A DNA stretch of 64,000 nt from Clostridia bacterium (GCA_017461985.1 JAFTSA010000006.1:64110-128109), one strand, 5' to 3'; counted from the first letter of the stretch, positions 25,376 through 33,091 are shown. Notes: generated from the letters alone by a model not told the origin. Made by a program: numbers and translations.

Positions 25376-25907
25376 AAGTGTAGAGTACAACACCCGTCTT
25401 GAAGCCTACGAGTTCCTTCAAGAGGACTGCGAAGATATGGTTGAAACTATGCTTGAAAAGTTCTATTCTTCAAGTGGTGAAACCGCAGATATGCTCATCG
25501 AAATCCTCACTGAATACAAGGGCAACAAGGGCGTGTATATGGGCCTTGTCAGTTGCCTTTATCGTGGAGAAGACGTGGCACTTTATGCAAGACTTCTTGG
25601 CAAATATGGTGACGAAAGTGCCATCGAGGTGCTGAAATCCTTTGCCGACTCCAACGAACTCAACTACAACGAGTATATGGAGATACGCAACGCCGTTGAA
25701 GAACTGGGTGGATATTTTGTTGACAAGGAAAAGGACTATCAAGACGACGCCTTTTACCGCTATTTGAAAGGCCTTGACGAGCCCGATGACGAGTCACGCC
25801 GTTCACCTTTTGAGGACATCCTCAACCCCGATGAGGACGAGGATAATGATGATTGCGATGATGACGACTGTGATGACGAAGACTGCGATTGCGACGATGA
25901 TGACTAA
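25326..25907 (+). CDS. Small protein with acidic Asp/Cys-rich tail
   Basis: 193 residues from ATG 25326, with GGAG nine bases upstream inside the end of the TPR gene. Residues 1-150 are helical, HEAT-like ('AIEVLKSFADSNELNYNEYM'-like pattern). The last ~25 residues are almost only Asp, Glu and Cys, with four Cys in CDDDDC and CDCDD patterns, a possible metal-binding tail. Start at 25287 or 25317 is possible. The third gene of the operon; function unknown. Confidence 0.82.
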   Translation: MKSIQEKEKMLNILLDESVEYNTRLEAYEFLQEDCEDMVETMLEKFYSSSGETADMLIEILTEYKGNKGVYMGLVSCLYRGEDVALYARLLGKYGDESAIEVLKSFADSNELNYNEYMEIRNAVEELGGYFVDKEKDYQDDAFYRYLKGLDEPDDESRRSPFEDILNPDEDEDNDDCDDDDCDDEDCDCDDDD

Positions 25908-25942
25908 AACCGCGCTATTTGGCGCCTAACTTTGTCAAGTTC

Positions 25943-25997
25943 AAGCCCCCGAGCAGTCACGTACGACAAGTACGCTCCTGTCCGTGGGCTTTTTCTT
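25943..25997 (+). terminator. Long stem-loop terminator
   Basis: AAGCCC ... GGGCTTTTTCTTT outer arms with an imperfect inner stem around GTAC; T-rich tail after the acidic-protein operon. Confidence 0.65.
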
Positions 25998-26062
25998 TCC
26001 TCGTTATCCATCCAAATATCGCGGTTTTACCGCACGTTGCTAATTTGGTGGGTTCATAGACA

Positions 26063-26336
26063 AGCACTCGCTTGTTGTGTGACGGAACGCGAGGAGCAGC
26101 GGCGACGAGGAAGGGAGCGCCGAGCACCAGACGAGAGTACGAAGTTGCGGGTGCGCTGTGATTTTTTTTGCACCAACGCAACGAGTGGCATAATGAGGCG
26201 ACGCCGCCTAATGTGCGAGAGCCGTAAGGAGCAAAGCGACGGAATAGCGATTGCTACGAAGTCAATCGCGTCGAGTGCCCCACCCGAAGGGTTTTGCGGA
26301 TAGCAAACGGGGGAAACACGTGAGGAAGGGGGACAT
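26063..26336 (-). repeat. Structured intergenic repeat, copy 1 (with extra module)
   Basis: Same element as 28984-29212 and 63057-63284 but on the opposite strand and ~45 bases longer. In element orientation it begins ATGTCCCCCTTCCTC and ends near GAGTGCT. Conserved parts include a TTTGC/GCAAA hairpin, a CCC-TTC-GGG hairpin, a palindrome around GGCG-GCG-TCGCC, a two-part stem GTTGCG+GGTGC / GCACC+CGCAAC with an A-rich loop, and a GC-rich end. The extra module holds GCGATTG ... CAATCGC. Reading frames are not kept among copies. Confidence 0.88.
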
Positions 26337-26368
26337 GCACTTGAAATGTTCGCACTCAGCGTGAAACA

Positions 26369-26397
26369 AAAAAGGCACTCAGCCGAGTGCCTTTTTA
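26369..26397 (-). terminator. Terminator of the YkvI-like gene, overlapping its stop codon
   Basis: AAAGGCACTC ... GAGTGCCTTT stem; on the minus strand it ends with a T run. The stop codon TGA (26379-26381) lies at the loop, so the last residues of the protein are encoded by the stem. Confidence 0.85.
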
Positions 26398-27389
26398 TTA
26401 AACTTTAAGTGGCTTATATTTTTAGACTTTTTTATAAAGAACACAAGCACCTTGAACAAAATGAATAGGGTGAGTGCGATTCCCGACAGGCTGACAAAAG
26501 GATAGAAGGTGTCCACGATTTTTTCAAAACCGAGGAAGGACACAGGGTAGAAAATGAGGAGGGAAAGAAGCACCACAAAGCACTTGTTTTTTCTCTCTGC
26601 AAGGGGTTTGAGTTTTGTGATTTTTGATGCAAATTCCGTCACGTAAACCACCACTGTTTCAAGCGCGCCAATGAGGGTTGTGAAGATTGCCGATGCGATG
26701 AGCACACCACTGACACCTCGCATATTCAATTCGGTTGAAACACCCAAAACGGGCATTGATGAGTTCATTTTGTCAGATAAAACTATGTTTTGGAGTATAA
26801 ACAGGATTGCAAACATAAACACGCCTATCCCTGTGACAGTCACTGCAATCTGCTTTCCGCTGAGTTTTTTGCCCTCTCTTGACAGCACCATTCCTGCCAG
26901 CAAAACGTCAAGACCGGAGTAGTGTATAGGCTTCAAAATTGACACACTGCCCTCATACACCGGAGCACCGAGTTTAGCAAAAATCAGCACCATCATCAAT
27001 ATCAAAAGTGGTATGAGGATTGTGTTTGCCCATTTGATTTTTTCAATGCCCAGGGTGACAATAACTGCCCCAAGAAGTGTCATAATTATTCCAAGCATGC
27101 TGACGCCAGTCAGGTCACTGAGGATCTTTTCACCCCCTGCAAGCATACTGACCAGTGACACCGCCCCTGCAAAGAAAGTTGCCACCTTCACCGCAATATT
27201 GTTTGGAATGAGGTCGTATTTTCCTGCCACCAAAAACAGGGCGCAGATGAGAGCAATAAACACTGACGATAGCGCCACGCACCAAGGGGAGGTGTCGCCA
27301 AAAAATAGGGCAATCTCTCTGCCACTGCTGAATCCTGCACCAATAGACGTGCCGATGAACAAGAAAGTCACTTTCAACGCTGTCAACAT
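26379..27389 (-). CDS. YkvI-like APC-superfamily transporter
   Basis: 336 residues with about ten membrane helices. The first helix has the unwound-helix motif 'FIGTSIGAGFSSGRE', typical of LeuT-fold carriers such as YkvI and the branched-chain amino acid:cation symporters, where the Gly-rich break binds substrate and ion. The C-terminal tail is short and basic. The last codons (KKALG) are encoded by the terminator stem, showing that the end is minimal. Divergent from glyS, with a 12-bp palindrome TTATCGCGATAA (27407-27418) in the shared control region. Confidence 0.9.
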   Translation of the reverse strand: MLTALKVTFLFIGTSIGAGFSSGREIALFFGDTSPWCVALSSVFIALICALFLVAGKYDLIPNNIAVKVATFFAGAVSLVSMLAGGEKILSDLTGVSMLGIIMTLLGAVIVTLGIEKIKWANTILIPLLILMMVLIFAKLGAPVYEGSVSILKPIHYSGLDVLLAGMVLSREGKKLSGKQIAVTVTGIGVFMFAILFILQNIVLSDKMNSSMPVLGVSTELNMRGVSGVLIASAIFTTLIGALETVVVYVTEFASKITKLKPLAERKNKCFVVLLSLLIFYPVSFLGFEKIVDTFYPFVSLSGIALTLFILFKVLVFFIKKSKNISHLKFNKKALG

Positions 27390-27406
27390 AGTTGAATATA
27401 TGCAAC

Positions 27407-27418
27407 TTATCGCGATAA
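27407..27418. promoter_or_regulatory. 12-bp palindrome between divergent genes
   Basis: Perfect palindrome TTATCGCGATAA, directly upstream of the glyS -35 and within the likely promoter of the YkvI-like gene; a candidate operator. Confidence 0.4.
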
Positions 27419-27419
27419 C

Positions 27420-27448
27420 TTGACAAAGTTGATTTTACATTTTATTAT
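27420..27448 (+). promoter_or_regulatory. Promoter of glyS
   Basis: TTGACA, 17 bases, TATTAT. A hairpin TGCGCG-AACA-CGCGCA (27473-27488) follows in the short leader, just before the ribosome site. There is no T-box. Confidence 0.8.
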
Positions 27449-27502
27449 TCTACTACTAAGTATAAATCTATCGTGCGCGAACACGCGCAAAAGAAGGTGT
27501 TT

Positions 27503-28894
27503 ATGGCAAAAAGCAAACTCACAATGGACAAACTTGTAGCCCTCTGCAAAAACCGCGGTTTCGTCTTTCCCGGCAGTGAAATCTACGGCGGTCTTGCAAA
27601 CACTTGGGACTACGGCCCTCTGGGCGTCCAACTGAAAAACAACGTTAAGGCAGCATGGTGGAAGAAATTTGTCACCGAAAGCCCTTACAACGTTGGTCTT
27701 GACTGCGCAATTTTGATGAATCCCCAAGTCTGGCACGCATCAGGTCATCTTGGCGGTTTTTCAGATCCTCTTATGGACTGCAAAAACTGTCACTCACGCC
27801 ACCGTGCAGACAACCTCATCGAAGACTATATGAAGAAAAAAGGCATCGAGGAGAACATCGCAGGTTGGTCAAACGAGCAACTTGAAGCCTACGTCACAGA
27901 GCACGGACTCACCTGTCCTGTTTGTGGCAAGAGCGAGTTCACCGGCATCAGAAAGTTCAACCTTATGTTCAAGACTTTCCAAGGTGTCACAGAAGACAGT
28001 GTCAACACCGTCTATCTCCGCCCCGAAACCGCACAAGGCATCTTTGTCAACTTCAAAAACGTCCAACGTACCACAAGAAAGAAAGTTCCTTTCGGCATTG
28101 GTCAAATCGGCAAGTCATTCCGTAACGAAATCACTCCCGGCAACTTCATTTTCCGCGTGAGAGAGTTTGAACAAATGGAACTTGAATTTTTCTGCAAGCC
28201 CGGCACCGACCTTGAATGGTTCCAGTACTGGCGCAGTTTCTGCCACAACTGGCTTCTCGAACTGGGCATGAACGACGATTGCCTCAGACTTCGTGACCAC
28301 GATCCCGAAGAACTTTGCTTCTATTCAAAGGCAACAACCGACTTTGAATTCCTGTTCCCCTTTGGTTGGGGTGAACTTTGGGGCATTGCAGACAGAACTG
28401 ACTATGACCTCACCCAACACATCAACACATCAGGCAAGGACCTCAGCTACGTTGACCCCGTCACCAACGAGAAATACGTGCCTTACGTCATTGAGCCTTC
28501 TCTCGGTGTTGAACGTATGGTGCTTGCACTCCTTTGCAACGCTTATGACGAGGAAGAAGTTGGCGAAAACGACACCCGTGTTGTCATGCACTTCCACCAT
28601 GCAATCGCACCCATCAAGGTGGCAATCCTTCCTCTCCAAAAGCAACTCAACGAAAAGGCAGAGGAAATCTACCACACCCTCACCAAGCACTTTGCTTGCG
28701 ACTTTGACGGCAGTGGCTCAATCGGCAAGAGATATCGTCGTCAAGACGAAATCGGCACACCTTACTGCGTGACCATCGACTTCGACACTCTCGAAGACAA
28801 CACCGTCACCGTCCGTGAACGTGACACCATGGCACAAATCCGCATCCCCGTTGAAAATCTTGTGTCCTACTTCACCGAGCAGTTTGAATATTAA
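27503..28894 (+). CDS. glyS: Glycyl-tRNA synthetase, single-chain class II
   Basis: 463 residues from ATG 27503 (GAAGG upstream); an earlier in-frame start at 27473 lies in the leader hairpin. Dimeric GlyRS features: '[12 protein letters not shown]', '[13 protein letters not shown]', motif 2 '[20 protein letters not shown]', motif 3 '[14 protein letters not shown]', and the C-terminal anticodon domain ending 'VENLVSYF'. A zinc site is suggested by 'CKNCHSRH' and 'CPVCGK'. Charges tRNA-Gly. It is flanked by repeat copies 1 and 2 in opposite orientation. Confidence 0.97.
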   Translation: MAKSKLTMDKLVALCKNRGFVFPGSEIYGGLANTWDYGPLGVQLKNNVKAAWWKKFVTESPYNVGLDCAILMNPQVWHASGHLGGFSDPLMDCKNCHSRHRADNLIEDYMKKKGIEENIAGWSNEQLEAYVTEHGLTCPVCGKSEFTGIRKFNLMFKTFQGVTEDSVNTVYLRPETAQGIFVNFKNVQRTTRKKVPFGIGQIGKSFRNEITPGNFIFRVREFEQMELEFFCKPGTDLEWFQYWRSFCHNWLLELGMNDDCLRLRDHDPEELCFYSKATTDFEFLFPFGWGELWGIADRTDYDLTQHINTSGKDLSYVDPVTNEKYVPYVIEPSLGVERMVLALLCNAYDEEEVGENDTRVVMHFHHAIAPIKVAILPLQKQLNEKAEEIYHTLTKHFACDFDGSGSIGKRYRRQDEIGTPYCVTIDFDTLEDNTVTVRERDTMAQIRIPVENLVSYFTEQFEY

Positions 28895-28922
28895 AAACGC
28901 GCTATTTAGCGAATAACTTTGT

Positions 28923-28953
28923 AAAAAGCACTCCAAGCGGAGTGCTTTTTTTA
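28923..28953 (+). terminator. Terminator of glyS
   Basis: AAAAGCACTCC ... GGAGTGCTTTTTTT stem-loop. Confidence 0.9.
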
Positions 28954-28983
28954 TACTAGTTGTGTGCGAACTCCTCTAAGCGC

Positions 28984-29212
28984 ATGTCCCCCTTCCTCAC
29001 GTGTTTCCCCCGTTTGCTATCCGCAAAACCCTTCGGGTGGGGACACACTCGGCTCTCGCACATTAAGCGACGTCGCCTCATTATGCCACTCGTTGCGTTG
29101 GTGCAAAAAAAATCACAGCGCACCCGCAACTTCGTACTCTCGTCTGGTGCTCGGCGCTCCCTTCCTCGTCGCCGCTGCTCCTCGCGTTTCGTCTTCGAAG
29201 AAGTGAGTGCTC
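28984..29212 (+). repeat. Structured intergenic repeat, copy 2
   Basis: About 229 bases. From position ~29060 to 29190 it is almost identical to copy 1 (reverse strand); the A-run loop has eight A, as in copy 1, but seven in copy 3. It lacks the GCGATTG module. It lies downstream of glyS and in convergent position to the small Cys-rich gene. Confidence 0.88.
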
Positions 29213-29251
29213 GTATAAGAACTCTACAAATAGACAAAGTGTGAAACAAAT

Positions 29252-29281
29252 AAAAAGCAGAGGACGCCCTCTGCTTTTTTT
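29252..29281 (-). terminator. Terminator of the small Cys-rich gene
   Basis: GCAGAGG ... CCTCTGC stem with A/T runs at both ends. Confidence 0.85.
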
Positions 29282-29298
29282 GTTGTCCTTGCGGACGC

Positions 29299-29460
29299 CT
29301 ACTTGCAGCAGCCGATGCCGTTGCCACAGCAGTTCATGATGAGGAGCCAAGGGAGAATATCGCAGATATTGCAGCCACAGCAACACACCAAGAGCAGGAT
29401 GAGGATATAGTCATTTCCGCATCCACAATTTGTTCCACCGTTTGCAAAAAAGCCGTTCAT
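29299..29460 (-). CDS. Small high-cysteine hydrophobic protein
   Basis: 53 residues from ATG 29460, with a perfect AGGAGG eight bases upstream. Ten cysteines (19%), in clusters 'NCGCGND', 'VCCCGCNIC', 'NCCGNGIGCC', around hydrophobic segments 'YILILLLV' and 'ILPWLLIM'. Such proteins occur in Clostridia, often as 'chorion class high-cysteine protein', and may be surface or spore-associated, or form disulfide or metal-rich membrane patches; no function is proved. It is transcribed divergently from the TspO-like gene. An inverted repeat TTCACC ... GGTGAA (29489-29510) lies upstream. Confidence 0.8.
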   Translation of the reverse strand: MNGFFANGGTNCGCGNDYILILLLVCCCGCNICDILPWLLIMNCCGNGIGCCK

Positions 29461-29556
29461 TATGTAAACCTCCTGTTTGGTTGTTCTACTTCACCATACG
29501 CAAGAGGTGAAATTTGTGTTCGTGGTATTATCCTCAAATTTTGAATATAATATGCC

Positions 29557-30021
29557 GTGGATTACATCAAGAAGTTGACGGGCATTGTGGCTGGATTGTT
29601 CTTCACGCTGATGATAGCGTGGGCTTGCTCATTTCAACTGAAAGTGGACTTCACGTGGTACAATTCACTATATAAACCATCGTTTTTGGTGAAACCCGAC
29701 GTTATGACCGCCTTTGTTGGGGTGATGTATCTTGTCAACATTGTGGTGGTTGCAAGGCTTGTGACAGGCAAGCATTTCTTTCCGTCAATGGTGATTTTAT
29801 CCCTTGTGGGCATCACATCAATTTTGTTTGTCCACGCATTTTTCGACCTCAAAAACGTCTATCTTGCCTTCACTTTTATCCTCATTTCCGCAGGGCTGGC
29901 ACTTGTCCAACAGGTGCGGTTTTTCGTGAAGGAGTTGCGCATAGCCCTCTATTATCTGCCAGTATTCCTCTTTTATATCTATTCACTTTTGGTGATGGGT
30001 GTCATAACTTTTTCGAATTGA
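29557..30021 (+). CDS. TspO/MBR-like membrane protein
   Basis: 154 residues, five membrane helices. 'WYNSLYKPSFLVKPDVM' after helix 1 matches the TspO signature (W-Y-x2-L-x-KP-x3-P-P-like), and the helix-5 end 'YIYSLLVMGVITF' fits. The family binds porphyrins and is linked to tetrapyrrole and stress regulation. GTG 29557 has no ribosome site; a TATAAT box (29546-29551) lies only five bases before, so the mRNA may be leaderless or the start may be further down. Confidence 0.75.
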   Translation: MDYIKKLTGIVAGLFFTLMIAWACSFQLKVDFTWYNSLYKPSFLVKPDVMTAFVGVMYLVNIVVVARLVTGKHFFPSMVILSLVGITSILFVHAFFDLKNVYLAFTFILISAGLALVQQVRFFVKELRIALYYLPVFLFYIYSLLVMGVITFSN

Positions 30022-30091
30022 TTTTTATATTTTTTCAAGGTTGATGATTTATATTTCCATCAACCACATCAATCAACCACACACGTGCGGG

Positions 30092-30110
30092 TTGACTTTG
30101 CAAAAGTCAA
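30092..30110. promoter_or_regulatory. Inverted repeat upstream of coaX
   Basis: TTGACTTT-GCA-AAAGTCAA, perfect 8-bp arms, just upstream of the coaX promoter: candidate operator or weak terminator. Confidence 0.45.
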
Positions 30111-30122
30111 ATGTAAAACTTG

Positions 30123-30151
30123 TTGCGATATTTGCACTCCTTTGGTATAAT
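30123..30151 (+). promoter_or_regulatory. Promoter of coaX
   Basis: TTGCGA, 17 bases, TATAAT, then AAGGAG before ATG 30169. Confidence 0.8.
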
Positions 30152-30168
30152 GGGGAAAAGGAGTCATT

Positions 30169-30948
30169 ATGATACTTGCAATTGACATCGGCAACACCAA
30201 TATAAAATTCGGCACTTTCAAGGGTGAAGAGATGGTGGCAACAAGGCGTGTTTCAACTGAGCGCCGTTGCACCGCAGACGAATACGGATCAATCGTCCAA
30301 GAACTTTTGAAGATGACGGACAGCACCATCAAGGACATCGAGGGCGTGGTTATGTCCTCAGTTGTGCCTGCCCTCAACTATACCATGGAGCATATGTGTG
30401 AATACTATTTTGGTGAAAAGCCCCTTGTCGTTTCTCACAAAGTGAACACAGGCATCACAATAGACTACGACACTCCCGCCACTCTCGGCACAGACCGCAT
30501 AGTGGGCATGGCGTCTGCCTATCACTTTTATGGCGGACCTCTCATCACCATAGACTTTGGCACCGCCACCACCTTCAACCTCATTGACAAGGGGGGGAGA
30601 TTTTTTGGTGGCGCAATCGCACCCGGTGTCAAAACAGGGGCAGAGGCACTTGTCAACAAGACGGCGAAACTCCCTCATATTGAACTGATCAAACCGGACA
30701 GCATTGTAGGAAAAGACACACGCAGTGCAATGCAAGCAGGCATAATTTGCGGATATGCAGGCCTTGTGAAATATATGGTTGACCGCTACAAATCCCTCCC
30801 CGAAATGAAAGGTGCAAAAGTTGTGGCAACAGGCGGACTCAGTGAGCTTATCTCACAAGTGGAAGGGGATATCGTTGACGTCACCGACCGCGCATTGGCG
30901 CTTAAAGGCCTCAACTTCATCTATCACCTCAACAAAGACAAAAACTAG
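30169..30948 (+). CDS. coaX: Type III pantothenate kinase
   Basis: 259 residues of the ASKHA fold: 'LAIDIGNTNIKFG' (phosphate 1), 'TLGTDRIVGMASA', 'LITIDFGTATTFNLID' (phosphate 2), 'GGAIAPGVKTGAEAL' and 'VVATGGLSELI'. It phosphorylates pantothenate, first step of coenzyme A synthesis, and needs a monovalent cation. A complete gene with clear promoter. Followed by hom. Confidence 0.96.
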   Translation: MILAIDIGNTNIKFGTFKGEEMVATRRVSTERRCTADEYGSIVQELLKMTDSTIKDIEGVVMSSVVPALNYTMEHMCEYYFGEKPLVVSHKVNTGITIDYDTPATLGTDRIVGMASAYHFYGGPLITIDFGTATTFNLIDKGGRFFGGAIAPGVKTGAEALVNKTAKLPHIELIKPDSIVGKDTRSAMQAGIICGYAGLVKYMVDRYKSLPEMKGAKVVATGGLSELISQVEGDIVDVTDRALALKGLNFIYHLNKDKN

Positions 30949-30998
30949 ACATCATCACCCGAACAGTTTCGGGATATACTTATCAAAAGGAAAACATT

Positions 30999-32258
30999 AT
31001 GAAAAAAATCGGCGTAGCACTTTTAGGACTTGGCGTGGTTGGAGGAGGCACTTATGAAATCCTCACCACAAAGAGAGATTACATCCGCGCAAACGACGGC
31101 ATTGACGTAGAGGTCAAGTCAGTCCTTGAAAGAAACGAAGCCCGCATAAAGGAGTTGGGCATCGACCCCGCAATTGTGGCAAAGGATATTGATGAAATCG
31201 TGTCCAATCCTGACATACACGTCGTGGCGGAATTTTTCGGCGGAGTTGAACCTGCACGCACCTTCCTTTTGAAGGCACTTGAAAATGGAAAGAGCATAGT
31301 GACGGCCAACAAAGAGATGTTTTCAAAGAGTTGGTCCGACCTTGAAAAGGCGGCAAAGAAGGGAGGCGCAGGCCTCTACTTCGAGGCATCTTGCGTTGGT
31401 GGCGTGCCTATCATCCGCACCTTGACAGATGCAATGCAAGGCAACCACATCACGTCACTTAAGGGCATTGTCAACGGCACAACCAACTATATCCTGTCAC
31501 GTATGAGTGACGAGGGTGTGGACTATGACACTTGCCTCAAATCCGCTCAAGCACTGGGATACGCCGAGGCCAATCCCACCGCAGACGTAGACGGATTTGA
31601 CGCTATGTACAAAAACAGCATCTTGTCCTCACTTGCCTACAAGAAGAGAGTGCCCATAGACAAAATCTATCGTGAAGGCATATCCTCTGTTGACGTCAAG
31701 GACCTCAAAATCGGCCGTGAGCTTGGCTACACAATGAAACTCCTTGCCATATCCAAACACGACGGCAAAATGACAGAAGCAAGAGTTCATCCTGCGTTTT
31801 TGCCCACTGAACACCCTCTTTCTGGTGTTAAAGGCTCATTTAATGCAGTGTTTGTCCACGGCGACAACGTGGATGATATTATGCTCTACGGAAGAGGCGC
31901 AGGCTCACTTCCCACAGGCAGTGCAATCGTCAGTGACATCATCTTTGCAGGCAAAACCGAAACTGTCCGCAGATTCAGTTTTGAGGAAGAGGATGTCAAG
32001 GACGACACCTTTGCAACCGACTTTTCAACAGAATATTATATACGCGTTGAGGCAAGCCTTGTCCAAGACGCCAGCGTAAAAGTTGTGTCCGCCCTCACCA
32101 AAGTAGGGGTTGAAGTGGTCAAGGTTTTGACAAAGGACAATGACCTTGTTCTCCTCACCGGCACCACCAATGAAAGCACGATGCAATCTGCTCTTGACAC
32201 AGTGCGCGCCCTTGACTGCGTCAACAAAATCGGTGCACTTGTGAGAGTGGAAAGATAA
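30999..32258 (+). CDS. hom: Homoserine dehydrogenase
   Basis: 419 residues: 'VALLGLGVVGGGTYEIL' NAD(P) motif, 'FFGGVEPARTFLLKAL', 'VTANKEMFSKSW' and 'LKGIVNGTTNYILSRM' with the catalytic region, and a C-terminal ACT domain (res ~345-419) typical of threonine-regulated forms. It reduces aspartate semialdehyde to homoserine, opening the threonine and methionine branch. A 6-bp hairpin CCCGAA/TTCGGG lies before it. The stop overlaps the PPTase start by one base. Confidence 0.96.
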   Translation: MKKIGVALLGLGVVGGGTYEILTTKRDYIRANDGIDVEVKSVLERNEARIKELGIDPAIVAKDIDEIVSNPDIHVVAEFFGGVEPARTFLLKALENGKSIVTANKEMFSKSWSDLEKAAKKGGAGLYFEASCVGGVPIIRTLTDAMQGNHITSLKGIVNGTTNYILSRMSDEGVDYDTCLKSAQALGYAEANPTADVDGFDAMYKNSILSSLAYKKRVPIDKIYREGISSVDVKDLKIGRELGYTMKLLAISKHDGKMTEARVHPAFLPTEHPLSGVKGSFNAVFVHGDNVDDIMLYGRGAGSLPTGSAIVSDIIFAGKTETVRRFSFEEEDVKDDTFATDFSTEYYIRVEASLVQDASVKVVSALTKVGVEVVKVLTKDNDLVLLTGTTNESTMQSALDTVRALDCVNKIGALVRVER

Positions 32259-32743
32259 TGATACTTTTTGTTGTAAGAGGTCAAGTTGACTCTGATGCTT
32301 TCATCCGCTTTGGATATTCAAACTATCGTGACCTTTGCGGACATCTGCACGGCGACTTGCCTGAAAAAATTGAAATCATAAGAGAGGAAAACTCAAAACC
32401 TCGTCTTGACGTAGAGGGCGTACACTTCAACTTGTGCCACTCCCACGGGGCAGTTGTCCTTGCAATGTCCCACACCGAAATCGGCGTAGACGTGGAGAAA
32501 ATCCGCCCTGTTGAAAGAGAGAAGTTCACTTTCATTGAGGCAGAGGACGATGACGAGTTTTTTGAAAAGTGGACTGAAAGAGAAAGTTATGCCAAATTCA
32601 CCGGTGAAGGCTTGGCGGTCATCCGCAAAGCAATCCCCGAGGACGCCCACTTTGAGCACTTTGACTTCTATGGCTATCACGCTTGCGTGTGCGCACCCGA
32701 GCAAAATATACGTGCTTTCGAGATAGACCCAAACGCTATATAA
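32258..32743 (+). CDS. Short Sfp-type 4'-phosphopantetheinyl transferase
   Basis: 161 residues, shorter than Sfp (~220). Core motifs: 'EIGVDVEKIRP' (GVDVE at 76-80, metal ligands) and 'FFEKWTERESYAKFTGEGL' (W105, E108, K113), as in W-x-x-KE-(S/A)-x-x-K of the superfamily. The N-terminal domain is reduced: residues 1-60 are shorter than in Sfp. It transfers phosphopantetheine from CoA to carrier proteins; an ACP gene lies 57 bases downstream. Overlaps hom by one base. Confidence 0.88.
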   Translation: MILFVVRGQVDSDAFIRFGYSNYRDLCGHLHGDLPEKIEIIREENSKPRLDVEGVHFNLCHSHGAVVLAMSHTEIGVDVEKIRPVEREKFTFIEAEDDDEFFEKWTERESYAKFTGEGLAVIRKAIPEDAHFEHFDFYGYHACVCAPEQNIRAFEIDPNAI

Positions 32744-32800
32744 ATCCGCGGGAAACCGCTCAAATACAAATAAAAAGCCTACGGGCACAAGGAGAATAAA

Positions 32801-33031
32801 ATGACAATTTTTGAAGAATTGAAATCAATCATCGTTGATCAAATGGGTGTCAACCCTGATGAAATCACCATGGACACAGACATCATCAAGGACCTCAGTT
32901 GTGACAGCCTTGATATGGTTGAAATGCTTATGGAAGTTGAAAACAGATATGGCTTTGAAGTTGACGACAGTGACGTCACAGGCCTTGCAACCATCGGCGA
33001 CGTTGTGAAGTATATCGAAAGCAAAATCTAA
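32801..33031 (+). CDS. acpP: Acyl carrier protein
   Basis: 76 residues: 'KDLSCDSLDMVEMLMEVE' with Ser36 in the DSL motif as attachment site of phosphopantetheine, acidic helix II, typical length. A fatty-acid-synthesis type ACP; it sits directly behind a PPTase rather than inside a fab cluster, so it could be the main ACP or a dedicated one. AAGGAG precedes ATG. Confidence 0.95.
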   Translation: MTIFEELKSIIVDQMGVNPDEITMDTDIIKDLSCDSLDMVEMLMEVENRYGFEVDDSDVTGLATIGDVVKYIESKI

Positions 33032-33048
33032 ACACCGAAAGGCAAAAG

Positions 33049-33077
33049 AAAACCCACTCGTTTGAGTGGGTTTTTTT
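33049..33077. terminator. Bidirectional terminator
   Basis: AAACCCACTC-GTTT-GAGTGGGTTT, with T-run on plus; serves acpP and the convergent lipoprotein gene. Confidence 0.88.
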
Positions 33078-33091
33078 CATAGGTTTAATTA

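Larger units (their letters stand above)
25908..26378. other. Noncoding region with terminator and repeat copy 1
   Basis: Between the acidic-protein gene and the convergent YkvI-like gene. It holds a short post-stop motif (25908-25936), a long stem-loop terminator (25943-25997), a small GCGG-TTTTA-CCGC hairpin near 26018, and the inverted copy of the large intergenic repeat (26063-26336). Confidence 0.8.
28895..29298. other. Noncoding region with terminator and repeat copy 2
   Basis: It contains the post-stop motif (28895-28920), the glyS terminator (28923-28953), repeat copy 2 (28984-29212) and the terminator of the small Cys-rich gene (29252-29281). Open frames inside the repeat are not conserved. 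Confidence 0.8.

Noticed and set aside
27449-27502. T-box before glyS
   Set aside because: The leader is too short and no specifier loop or AGGGTGG-type T-box sequence is present; only a small GC hairpin is seen.
28960-29244. Open frames of 80-94 residues inside repeat copy 2, with similar ones in copies 1 and 3
   Set aside because: The A-run differs in length (eight versus seven A) between copies, shifting the frame, and no ribosome site precedes them; conservation is at RNA/DNA level.
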